Source of the DNA: Prevotella sp. UBA5379
Lineage (GTDB): Bacteria > Bacteroidota > Bacteroidia > Bacteroidales > Bacteroidaceae
NCBI GenBank assembly: GCA_002409785.1
Contig: DHOX01000002.1
Span: 1-9,996, forward strand
Direction of reading: 5' to 3'
Length of the DNA stretch: 9,996 nt
Shown: positions 1-7,280 of the stretch, piece by piece
How the letters are laid out: each line of letters opens with the position of its first letter
Numbering within the stretch: the stretch's first letter is position 1
The notes under the pieces: generated by a model
The model's input: the letters and a program-made list of their open reading frames with translations, nothing else
Database searches by the model: none
Told to the model about the DNA's origin: nothing
Translations under genes and position numbers: made by a program

Positions 1-426
1 TTGTCATCGGTAATGAAAGAAAGTGTCAGCGGACAGCCTTTAGTGTTCAAGGGTAAATTTATTGATCTTTTTAATCCTGATTTACCCGTTTTAGAAAAGA
101 AGATAGTGCTCCCCGGGACACAGTCTTTATTATATGATCTATCTGCAGTGAAGAATCCTGGCCATCCTGAAGTGGTGGCTTCAGCTTGCAGGATTTATCA
201 AAAACAAAGTACTCATAACCAGTATTCATTTATGACCGAGGCACCAATCAATACGACTATCGCTATGAGAATTTTACTCCCCCGAAAACCGAAATTGATA
301 AAATTAAGAAAAATCAGTGGTGAAGAAATAGGACTAAATACATCATCCTGGGATAAGAAAAGCAGAACATTGTTTATCTCTTTTGAAAGTCAGCCATCTG
401 GCGTTCATGTCTTAATAGATTATTAA
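1..426 (+). CDS. 3' end of an unidentified gene (beta-rich C-terminal domain)
   Basis: The reading frame is open from the first base and stops at TAA 424-426, giving at least 141 residues. The first codon is TTG, but there is no signal peptide and no upstream sequence to judge a start, so this is most likely the tail of a longer protein beginning outside the window. The visible part has alternating hydrophobic and polar strands typical of a beta-sandwich, with phrases such as FKGKFIDLFNPDLPVLEKK, LPGTQSLLYDL and RILLPRKPKLIKL, and ends in VHVLIDY. It has the look of the C-terminal accessory beta domain of large PUL-associated enzymes, but I cannot name the family and see no catalytic motif. 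It is separated from the downstream operon by 372 bp with terminator-like hairpins, so it probably belongs to a separate transcript on the same strand, perhaps of the same locus. The existence of the coding frame is fairly sure; the function is unknown. Confidence 0.75.
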   Translation: MSSVMKESVSGQPLVFKGKFIDLFNPDLPVLEKKIVLPGTQSLLYDLSAVKNPGHPEVVASACRIYQKQSTHNQYSFMTEAPINTTIAMRILLPRKPKLIKLRKISGEEIGLNTSSWDKKSRTLFISFESQPSGVHVLIDY

Positions 427-432
427 ATGGAA

Positions 433-456
433 GCCTGTGCCCTTAATAGCATAGGC
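433..456 (+). terminator. Terminator-like hairpin after the upstream gene
   Basis: GCCTGTGC (433-440) pairs with GCATAGGC (449-456) to give an 8-bp stem with one G-U pair and an 8-base loop, beginning 7 bases after the TAA of the upstream gene. The following tract (CGACTTTCATATT) is only weakly T-rich, so an intrinsic terminator is plausible but not textbook. Its position right behind a stop codon favours a role in ending the upstream transcript. Confidence 0.45.
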
Positions 457-517
457 ACGACTTTCATATTGAGAGAAGGTAAAGGTCTTTTAACTTCTGG
501 ATGAGTGGCTGTATTTT

Positions 518-538
518 GCTCTATTGCACAGAGCTTTT
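518..538 (+). terminator. Weak second hairpin followed by a T run
   Basis: GCTCT (518-522) and AGAGC (530-534) form a 5-bp stem with a 7-base loop, followed at once by TTTT (535-538) and GATTT. The stem is short, so this may be chance, but it has the stem-then-T-run order of an intrinsic terminator and lies downstream of the stronger hairpin at 433-456. Confidence 0.25.
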
Positions 539-667
539 GATTTCGGTCTATCTCCCACATTAATGGTTTCTTTTCATTTCATTTTCGTTCTAAACATGAC
601 TTTAGAGGATCAATTTATCTATAATGCGAGGCTGTTATTTATCTATCGGCAGGTTACTATATTTTTT

Positions 668-688
668 ATGATTTTAAGATGATTTTAA
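668..688 (+). repeat. 10-bp direct repeat with 11-bp period upstream of the operon
   Basis: ATGATTTTAA occurs at 668-677 and again at 679-688, so the copies start 11 bp apart, about one helical turn. It lies roughly 110-130 bp before the ATG of the first operon gene. Tandem half-sites on one face of the helix are a common layout for activator binding sites, and PUL activators (hybrid two-component, AraC-type or SusR-type) bind upstream of the first PUL gene. The sequence is AT-rich, so a chance repeat cannot be excluded. Confidence 0.4.
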
Positions 689-693
689 TCTTA
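675..693. repeat. Short inverted repeat overlapping the direct repeat
   Basis: TAAGAT (675-680) and ATCTTA (688-693) are perfect inverted 6-bp arms separated by 7 bases. They overlap the direct repeat at 668-688, and both could be parts of one protein-binding site. The arms are AT-rich and short. Confidence 0.25.
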
Positions 694-744
694 TTTTTAA
701 CCTGATGCTTATTAATTTCGCAAAAATTATACGTGAGATGGTAC

Positions 745-756
745 ATATCATGATAT
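745..756. promoter_or_regulatory. 12-bp perfect palindrome upstream of the operon (possible operator)
   Basis: ATATCATGATAT is identical to its own reverse complement, has no spacer, and ends 42 bp before the ATG at 799. With no loop it is better explained as a site for a dimeric DNA-binding protein than as an RNA hairpin. It would lie in or close to the 5' leader if transcription starts near 720-730, but the start site is not identified, and no regulator is encoded in the window. Confidence 0.35.
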
Positions 757-798
757 AACATTAGAAATCTAAAAATCTATTAATTAATTTGCCTGAAT

Positions 799-2628
799 AT
801 GAAAATCGAAAAATTGGGAATTTGGTTAGCAGCCCTGGTCATGATAGGATGCTTGAGCCTTGCAGTGTCTTCCTGTAAGGATGATAGTGATTCTTCTATG
901 AACTATGGCATTGGGACAATAACAGGAACAATCACGGATGATTATAATGCTCCCCTTGAGGGCGTTGCTGTCCGGGTTGATAGTACGGACATTACATCAA
1001 ATACGGATGCCAACGGTCGCTATACCCTGACCGGAGTAGATATGGGTAAGCATATTCTTCATTTTACAAAGGAGAATTATCAAACAATGGGAGTTACGGT
1101 TACTCCGGTCAGCTATTCGGGTAAAGTGGCTCAGGTAGATGCAAGCATGGAATATGCGGCAGCTAAGATTACCGGTGTGGTTCTTGATGCGAAGAATGGA
1201 AATGTCCCATTGGCTGGTGTAACTGTAAGTATTGGCGGAAATCAAGTTGTCACGACAGGAACGGATGGTTCGTTTACAATCGGAAGTCTGCCTCTGGGCT
1301 CTTATACGCTTGTCTTATCTAAAGCAGATTATTCAACGATTACTCGTAATATAAGTATTGATCAATTTCTTAATGGTACTGCAACCGTCAATGTGACAAT
1401 GGGTGGTGAACAAATTCTTACCGGGAAGACCATAGATGATCTGCAAAATGCTGATCATTGGTTCTACAGTGAGTACAGGGGTGGTCGTAATGGAGAAAGC
1501 TATCCGCATTGGGACTGGTCAACAGATTATATGGCATCAATGAATTTTTATGGTTCTTGGGAAGAACAGAATGAAGGTACTGCCATTCAGATCAGAAATA
1601 ATGGTGATGATCAAAAGAATCCTGCTGATGTAAATGCATTCGACTCGTATGTATATGGGTTGAAGCATATCACAAGTGATAATGATATCATGACCATTCA
1701 GTGTAGGACCCAGTCTAGTTCAGCTGATGATCCCACTGTCTGGGGCGTTCAGGTGGTCGATATGTCCAGTGACAGTCCTGAGGCCACTAAGATAGGGGAT
1801 AATAGAACGCTGGATCTTACGAATGGCAGTTATTCCGATGAGGTCTTTGACCTGAGCAAGTACATAGGCAAGGATATTATTGTGGCCATAGGAACTTATC
1901 GTGCGAGAACGGGCAATTATTTAAAGCAGTTAGTCTTGCGGCGAATAGCTTTTTCGAACAATGCAATATCGGGCTGGGGATGGATTCCTGGTACAGCAAT
2001 TAGCAATGATTTATCTGACTGGAATTTAACTCGTGAAATGATCCGCTCAACGATGGTTCAAACGAAATGGTCTTTTACGGGGATCTCTCCGGTAAGTGGA
2101 AGCAGGGACAATTACCAGGACGCTTATCAGTCCTGGTGCTCGGTAGGGCATATTGCTGCTGAATGGTCCTTCGTTCCGTTGCATAAGGATACAGAACCAT
2201 TTGCCAGTGAGGGTTTTGTTATAAAGACCCGCGGTGGTGGTACGCCTGTGAGCACGACTACTCCTGAAGCTTATTTCTATGCAAAATTTGCTGTTCAGAC
2301 CGGGCATAATAATTTTGTGCTGAAATGCCGTAATTTCAACGGTACTAATCCTACCTATTTTAAACTGACCGCAATTGATGAGAACATGAATGTCGTGGAT
2401 GTCATTCCTTCTAAGGTTACCGCCGATAGTTGGTCCAATGCCAAAAACGGATGTGTCAAGTTTATACATCAACGTGGCAATTCCGGAAGTCCTGATCAAT
2501 ATGCGACATTCCAATATGACCTCTCCCAGTTTAATGGCAAAAATGTCGTTCTGGTCTTGGGCGTCTATAAAGGTGAGGATAATGGAGATGAAAATAAACT
2601 TTGTATATATAGTATTAACTTAAACTGA
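799..2628 (+). CDS. Surface lipoprotein with two Ig-like domains and a duplicated C-terminal module (candidate glycan-binding protein)
   Basis: This 609-residue protein starts at an ATG followed by a lipoprotein signal ending in AVSSC; Cys26 is the expected lipidation site. The residues after it, KDDSD, resemble the acidic Bacteroidota signal that sends lipoproteins to the cell surface. Residues about 38-118 and 122-203 are two carboxypeptidase-regulatory-like Ig folds, with TGTITDDYNAPLEGVAVRV and TGVVLDAKNGNVPLAGVTVS as first strands and DANGRYTL and TDGSFTI as later landmarks. Residues about 206-388 and 403-609 are two diverged copies of one beta-rich module; the best matched segments are FDLSKYIGKDIIVAIGTY (350-367) and YDLSQFNGKNVVLVLGVY (573-590). 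Both copies are rich in Trp and Tyr (for example W221, W238, W240, W315, W408, W424, W446, W456). No catalytic motif is recognised. It is the first gene of the operon, 9 bp before the GH76 gene. A role as a mannan-binding protein is inferred from layout and aromatic content; an unrecognised enzyme is the alternative. Confidence 0.8.
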   Translation: MKIEKLGIWLAALVMIGCLSLAVSSCKDDSDSSMNYGIGTITGTITDDYNAPLEGVAVRVDSTDITSNTDANGRYTLTGVDMGKHILHFTKENYQTMGVTVTPVSYSGKVAQVDASMEYAAAKITGVVLDAKNGNVPLAGVTVSIGGNQVVTTGTDGSFTIGSLPLGSYTLVLSKADYSTITRNISIDQFLNGTATVNVTMGGEQILTGKTIDDLQNADHWFYSEYRGGRNGESYPHWDWSTDYMASMNFYGSWEEQNEGTAIQIRNNGDDQKNPADVNAFDSYVYGLKHITSDNDIMTIQCRTQSSSADDPTVWGVQVVDMSSDSPEATKIGDNRTLDLTNGSYSDEVFDLSKYIGKDIIVAIGTYRARTGNYLKQLVLRRIAFSNNAISGWGWIPGTAISNDLSDWNLTREMIRSTMVQTKWSFTGISPVSGSRDNYQDAYQSWCSVGHIAAEWSFVPLHKDTEPFASEGFVIKTRGGGTPVSTTTPEAYFYAKFAVQTGHNNFVLKCRNFNGTNPTYFKLTAIDENMNVVDVIPSKVTADSWSNAKNGCVKFIHQRGNSGSPDQYATFQYDLSQFNGKNVVLVLGVYKGEDNGDENKLCIYSINLN

Positions 2629-2637
2629 TTTTGGGAA

Positions 2638-4092
2638 ATGAATAAATTAAAGTTTTCTATACTGTTGCTATTGTGTTCCTTTTTCTTTGTTGATTGTTCA
2701 TCAGACAATAGCTCTGAGAATGGTCAGATACCGGGTAATTCTAAACCGGCTACACCTGAGCAGTGGGCTGAGCGTGATCTGAGCAGGGCAATAGCCCTGA
2801 CAGATACCGTTGTGGCTCATTATTTTACAGGTACTGATATGACCTTACACCGCTATTATAATCCTTATACTCATTCTGTCTCTTCAGAAGTTGCGAGTGT
2901 ATGGATGTATACCAGTGCCATTGAGGCTGTCAATTCCGTGATGGAAGGTTTAAAGGATATGAAAGAATCAGCTCCAAATCTTTATAACACAAACTATACC
3001 AGATATAATGACCTGCTTACGGATTTGTATAAAGGCTTAGAATTCTATTCGGGGACTTATACTTTAACCTCTTATACTCAGACGAAGCAGTGGACGGTTT
3101 ATAGTGTAGACCGTGGGAGTAGTGCAGGGACTGCCGATGTAGAGGGTAACAAGAATGTATATGATGATCAGGAATGGCTTACCCGGGAATTGATCCGCTC
3201 ATATCAGATTACTGGCGAGAAGGAATATCTTGATAAAGCGGAATACCTTGCTGATTATATCCTGGATGGCTGGGATTGTACTCTTGATGCAAATGGGAAT
3301 GAAATCGGCGGTATCACCTGGGGCCCATCTTATGTCTCGAAGCATTCTTGCAGTAATGGCCCATTGGTCTCTTCCCTAGTCTGGCTTTCTGAGGTCTATT
3401 CCGGGAAAAGTGATGCTATTTCTTATCGGAAAATAGATCAAAATGGCCACCGTTATACACTTAGTGAAGAGAAGGACAAGTATTACTTGGATTTTGCTGA
3501 AAAGATCTACAATTGGCAGAAAAATCATCTGATGATGCCCAATGGGGTATATTATGACTTATTGGGGGCGCAGGGAGGAGATGCCCCGCAGTATGAAACG
3601 GTTGATGGCGTAACCTATCGTAAGGGGATGCCATTGTCAACACCTGGAGGACTTGCTTATACTTATAATAGTGGGACGATGCTGTCTGGCGGGGCTGATT
3701 TATATAGCGTAACAAAGGATAACAGTTACCTGTCCGACATTCAATCCCTTACCAATGCCACTTTTTCAGTATTTGCTCAGAAAGGCGCTGCACGTGAAGG
3801 CTATTATTCTTATCCTTTGGACGGGTTCAGTACTTGGTTCAATGATGTACTGATGCGAGGCTATCTAGCCGCTTTCCAGTTTGATTCCAATGATTCGCTG
3901 CCTTTAAGTACTTTCCAGGATAATCTGGACTATGCCTATGCAAATTATCTCTACAAGGGAATGCTGCCCACCAGCCTGCTCGTGGGATGGAGCAAGACAA
4001 CTGCAAATAATAATACAGAAGCTATGTTTGAATTTGCTTTTGCTTCTGAATATGCCATGCTTTCTCATTATGTAAAGCAAGTGAAAGAATAA
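2638..4092 (+). CDS. GH76 endo-alpha-1,6-mannanase lipoprotein
   Basis: This 484-residue protein belongs to glycoside hydrolase family 76, which cleaves alpha-1,6-mannosidic bonds, as in the fungal mannan backbone. The signal peptide ends in FFVDC with Cys20 as lipidation site, followed by SSDNSSENG, so it is anchored to the outer membrane and probably faces outward. The (alpha/alpha) barrel covers about 42-482. Family landmarks are the adjacent Asp pair in NVYDDQEW (D176 and D177, the positions of nucleophile and acid/base in the family), GGITWGP (224-230), CSNGPLVSSLVWL (238-250), YTYNSGTML (341-349) and WFNDVLMRGYL (400-410). The length fits a single-domain family member with a short linker after the anchor; no binding module is attached. 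It lies 9 bp after the 609-residue gene and 21 bp before susC, so co-transcription is very likely. The exact substrate (fungal mannan, mycobacterial mannan or another) cannot be read from sequence. The ATG is fixed by the signal peptide; there is no clear Shine-Dalgarno. Confidence 0.95.
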   Translation: MNKLKFSILLLLCSFFFVDCSSDNSSENGQIPGNSKPATPEQWAERDLSRAIALTDTVVAHYFTGTDMTLHRYYNPYTHSVSSEVASVWMYTSAIEAVNSVMEGLKDMKESAPNLYNTNYTRYNDLLTDLYKGLEFYSGTYTLTSYTQTKQWTVYSVDRGSSAGTADVEGNKNVYDDQEWLTRELIRSYQITGEKEYLDKAEYLADYILDGWDCTLDANGNEIGGITWGPSYVSKHSCSNGPLVSSLVWLSEVYSGKSDAISYRKIDQNGHRYTLSEEKDKYYLDFAEKIYNWQKNHLMMPNGVYYDLLGAQGGDAPQYETVDGVTYRKGMPLSTPGGLAYTYNSGTMLSGGADLYSVTKDNSYLSDIQSLTNATFSVFAQKGAAREGYYSYPLDGFSTWFNDVLMRGYLAAFQFDSNDSLPLSTFQDNLDYAYANYLYKGMLPTSLLVGWSKTTANNNTEAMFEFAFASEYAMLSHYVKQVKE

Positions 4093-4113
4093 AGATATAA
4101 CAAAAAACCTATT

Positions 4114-7100
4114 ATGAATAGATTAAAGATTGGTTATTTAATATTGTTCCTGACATTAATATGCACGGGACTTCAAGCTCAGACAGACATAACCGTGACA
4201 GGAACCGTCATGGATGTTTCCAATGAGCCTGTCATTGGTGCTACGGTTTCAATACAGGGTACTAAAAGTGTGGCTATTACGGATCTTGATGGTAAGTACC
4301 TGCTAAAGGGACCGTCAGATGGTACGCTGGTCGTAAACTATATTGGTATGCAACCTTTTAAAATGGCTATTAATGGGCATTCTACCATAAATGTCGTATT
4401 GAAAGAGGATGTCAGCCAGCTCCATGATGTTGTCGTTGTAGGTTATGGCACTCAAAAACGTGGATCCTTGACAGGTGCTGTCGCAGCTGTAAGTGGCGAT
4501 GAGATGCTGCATACCAAGACAGAAAATCCACAAAACATGCTCACCGGCCGTATTCCGGGTGTGAGAGTGTGGCAGAAGAGTGCAGAACCGGGTACTTACA
4601 ATGATAATTTTGATATTCGTGGTATGGGATCTCCTCTGGTGATTATCGATGGAGTCCCACGTGATGTGAGTGATTTCCAACGTATGAATCCTGAAGATAT
4701 TCAGGATATCTCTGTATTGAAGGATGCATCGGCATCTATTTATGGACTCCGGGCTGCTAATGGAGTTGTCCTGGTTACAACAAAAAAAGGTACTGCTGGT
4801 CAGACGAAGGTTTCTTATAATGGCTCCTATACGATACAGGTTCCAAAAAGCATGCCGGAATTACTGGATGTTTTCAAGTCAATGACGCTCTTGAATGAGA
4901 AGGCAATGAATAATGTCAATGGGGGGACACCGATATATAGTGAACAGTATTTTAAGGATTATGCAGATGGAACGCGACGTACCGCAAATTGGAATAAATT
5001 GGTATTTGCCAATTCTGCACCTGAGACAAATGGAAATGTGACCATATCCGGAGGAAGTGAAAAGACTCAGTTTTTTATTGGTTTCGGGTATTTCTATCAA
5101 AAGGGATTTTTCAAGTCAGGGGATTTAAATTACAATAAGTATAATATCTCATCAGATATTACTTCTGAACTATTCAGAGGTTTGACTTTGGATCTGAAGA
5201 TTTCCGCAATGGTTGATCATCAGAATAACCCTTATACCTCTTCTGTGGATATTATCCGTAATTACTGGCGTCAGGGTACTTTGTATCCTGCTTATGCTGA
5301 TCCCGCTGGTACGATGCTGAGTTATGAAGGACTTGATCTGGAAGAAAATACAGTTGCTGAGATGACTGCTGATATTTCCGGTTACCGTAAGTATAAAAAG
5401 TCCCAGTTCCTCACATCTGGCACACTCAACTATGATTTCGGTACTATCACCCCTATTCTAAAAGGTCTTTCTGCAAAGGCACTGTTGAGTTATGATTATC
5501 ATTTGGACAATAATAGTATTTACAGGAAAGAATATTATCAATATGCATACGACTCACAATCTCAGAGTTATATTCAGAAACTTTATGCTTCCAGTTCTCC
5601 CAGTCGTCTGACGCGTGAAAATTATGATAATCAGCAATTCCTTACTCAGTTGACCTTGAATTATAATCGTGATTTCGGACCTCATAATATCTCTGGCGTT
5701 TTTGGCTTTGAGTCTCAGCGCAGGACGAATGATGGCTTTTATGCCATGCGCAATCTGGCTTTTAATTCACCTTACCTATTTAATGGAGAAGATGATGGTC
5801 AGGTTGGTAATAGTTATCCCAGCAGTATTAGTGCAGTTTCTTATGATGCGTTCATTGGCCGATTAAACTATGATTATTCAGGCCGCTATTTGTTTGAAGC
5901 ACAATTCCGTTATGACGGGAGTTCAGAATTTGCCAAAGGTCACAGATGGGGTTTCTTCCCTTCTGTTTCTGGTGGATGGGTCGTTTCAGAGGAGCCGTTC
6001 TTTAAGAAACTCTCTTTCCTTAAGGATATAGACCAACTGAAGTTCCGTGTCAGCTATGGTGTAATGGGCGATGACTCCGGTGCCGGTTATGATTGGGTAG
6101 CGGGTTATAGCTATCCTTCGACCAGCAGCAATGCAGAGAACGGATATTTCAATCAATATGCTCCAGGTTATGTCTTCGGTGATAAGTTCGTGTATGCAGC
6201 TACGCCGAAGTCCATACCGAACGAGGATATATCCTGGTTTAAAGCTAAGGCTTTTGATGTGGGTGTTGATTTCAGCGCCTGGAATGGCTTGTTTGGGTTC
6301 ACTTTGGACTATTTTAACCGTGAGATGACAGGATTGTATCAGTATCCCACGTCAGAATTTCCTACGGTCATCGGAGCAGATCCACCACGCGAGAATGTTA
6401 ACAGTAGCCGGAATTTCGGATTGGAACTACAGTTAACCCATCATAATAAAATAGGTCCTAACTTTGTCTATAATGTGAAAGCCATGGGTACAATTACCCG
6501 TCAGGAATATCTTACGGCCATTCAAAATGGGCCCTATGCAAACTCGTATAATAAATGGCGCAATGATAATCTGAATAATCGTTATCAGGGGGTCCAGTTC
6601 GGATATACCAGTGCAGGTCGTTTCCAGAATTGGAATGATATATGGAACTATAAAATCTATCATGAGAAGGATGTTCTCCCTGGTGACTATAAATATGAAG
6701 ACTGGAATGGGGATGGAGAGATTAACAGTCTTGATGAGCATCCATACGCTTTTGATCAGACACCGTGGCTGAACTATAGTCTGAGTTTCGATTTTACTTA
6801 TAAGAATTTTGATGGAAGTTTCTTGTTCCAGGGTTCTGCCCTTGGGTCAATGTCCTATGAGGAACCGTTGTATTCGATCTGGGGATATGGAACTCTAAAG
6901 CAATATTGGAACCGTTGGCACCCTGTAGATGAGAGCGCAGATCCTTATAATCCATCTACAATATGGACGAGCGGATACTATGCTTATACAGGCCATTCTC
7001 CTTATTCCAATTCTTCTTTTAACCGAGTTAGTACGGCTTATCTACGTTTAAAAAGTATAGAGGTCGGATATACTCTGCCTAGATGGAAGCAGGTGTCAAC

Positions 7101-7248
7101 TTTGCGGCTGCGAGTGTTTGCCAATGCCTATAATTTATTTACCATAACAGGAGTGAAGTTTGTTGATCCTGAACATCCTGATGATGATCTGGGTCGTCTG
7201 TATCCGCTGAGCAGAACTTACACTTTTGGTTTGCAAATTTCATTTTAA
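4114..7248 (+). CDS. SusC/RagA-like TonB-dependent outer-membrane transporter
   Basis: This 1044-residue protein is the barrel that imports oligosaccharides across the outer membrane with energy from TonB, in complex with the SusD-like lid encoded next. A signal peptide ends at about GLQA (19-22), with Gln23 as likely mature N-terminus. Residues about 27-105 are the carboxypeptidase-regulatory-like domain of SusC proteins (TGTVMDVSNEPVIGATVSIQ). HDVVVVGYGTQKRGSLTG (104-121) is the TonB-box/plug entry region, and the plug runs to about 226 with IRGMGSPLVIIDGVP (168-182) and VLKDASASIYGLRAANG (201-217). The rest is a 22-strand barrel ending in TYTFGLQISF, with the terminal Phe used by the barrel assembly machinery. 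There is no STN domain before the Ig-like domain and the length matches the plain SusC class. The gene is intact. Specificity for mannan is inferred from the GH76 gene 21 bp upstream. Confidence 0.97.
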   Translation: MNRLKIGYLILFLTLICTGLQAQTDITVTGTVMDVSNEPVIGATVSIQGTKSVAITDLDGKYLLKGPSDGTLVVNYIGMQPFKMAINGHSTINVVLKEDVSQLHDVVVVGYGTQKRGSLTGAVAAVSGDEMLHTKTENPQNMLTGRIPGVRVWQKSAEPGTYNDNFDIRGMGSPLVIIDGVPRDVSDFQRMNPEDIQDISVLKDASASIYGLRAANGVVLVTTKKGTAGQTKVSYNGSYTIQVPKSMPELLDVFKSMTLLNEKAMNNVNGGTPIYSEQYFKDYADGTRRTANWNKLVFANSAPETNGNVTISGGSEKTQFFIGFGYFYQKGFFKSGDLNYNKYNISSDITSELFRGLTLDLKISAMVDHQNNPYTSSVDIIRNYWRQGTLYPAYADPAGTMLSYEGLDLEENTVAEMTADISGYRKYKKSQFLTSGTLNYDFGTITPILKGLSAKALLSYDYHLDNNSIYRKEYYQYAYDSQSQSYIQKLYASSSPSRLTRENYDNQQFLTQLTLNYNRDFGPHNISGVFGFESQRRTNDGFYAMRNLAFNSPYLFNGEDDGQVGNSYPSSISAVSYDAFIGRLNYDYSGRYLFEAQFRYDGSSEFAKGHRWGFFPSVSGGWVVSEEPFFKKLSFLKDIDQLKFRVSYGVMGDDSGAGYDWVAGYSYPSTSSNAENGYFNQYAPGYVFGDKFVYAATPKSIPNEDISWFKAKAFDVGVDFSAWNGLFGFTLDYFNREMTGLYQYPTSEFPTVIGADPPRENVNSSRNFGLELQLTHHNKIGPNFVYNVKAMGTITRQEYLTAIQNGPYANSYNKWRNDNLNNRYQGVQFGYTSAGRFQNWNDIWNYKIYHEKDVLPGDYKYEDWNGDGEINSLDEHPYAFDQTPWLNYSLSFDFTYKNFDGSFLFQGSALGSMSYEEPLYSIWGYGTLKQYWNRWHPVDESADPYNPSTIWTSGYYAYTGHSPYSNSSFNRVSTAYLRLKSIEVGYTLPRWKQVSTLRLRVFANAYNLFTITGVKFVDPEHPDDDLGRLYPLSRTYTFGLQISF

Positions 7249-7280
7249 GCCGATCTCACAGAAAATAACATTAAAGAAGT

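Larger units (their letters stand above)
427..798 (+). other. Intergenic region: probable terminator zone, then promoter/operator zone
   Basis: This 372-bp stretch holds no credible gene. Its left part (433-540) contains two short hairpins that could end transcription of the upstream gene. Its right part (about 640-798) is very AT-rich and carries a direct repeat (668-688), a short inverted repeat (675-693) and a 12-bp palindrome (745-756), the expected place for the promoter and operator of the five-gene operon. I found no full match to the Bacteroides promoter consensus (TTTG near -33 and TAnnTTTG near -7); the best single -7-like octamers are TATATTTT at 658-665 and TAATTTCG at 713-720, each one base off and without a clear partner. 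No tRNA or recognisable riboswitch is seen. Confidence 0.7.

Noticed and set aside
1..3. TTG at the first base as the true start of the first gene
   Set aside because: It is at the window edge with no upstream context, no signal peptide follows, and the protein reads like the C-terminal domain of a longer one.
620..625. TATAAT resembling a sigma-70 -10 box
   Set aside because: Bacteroidota primary sigma factors use a different consensus, no TTGACA-like box lies at proper spacing, and the site is 170 bp before the gene in AT-rich DNA.
765..779. AAATCTA direct repeat (765-771 and 773-779)
   Set aside because: It is only 7 bp in highly AT-rich sequence just before the start codon; not distinguishable from chance.
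2047..2514. 155-codon open frame on the minus strand
   Set aside because: It lies wholly inside the duplicated module region of the 609-residue gene, which has strong protein-level support, and its translation has no recognisable domain.
6433..6741. 102-codon open frame on the minus strand, rich in Ile
   Set aside because: It is antisense to the SusC barrel; the hydrophobic composition comes from reading complementary Asn/Asp/Tyr codons and does not indicate a membrane protein.
7249..7280. Possible terminator or internal promoter between susC and susD
   Set aside because: The 32-bp spacer has no hairpin and no promoter-like match, so read-through in one operon is the simplest view.
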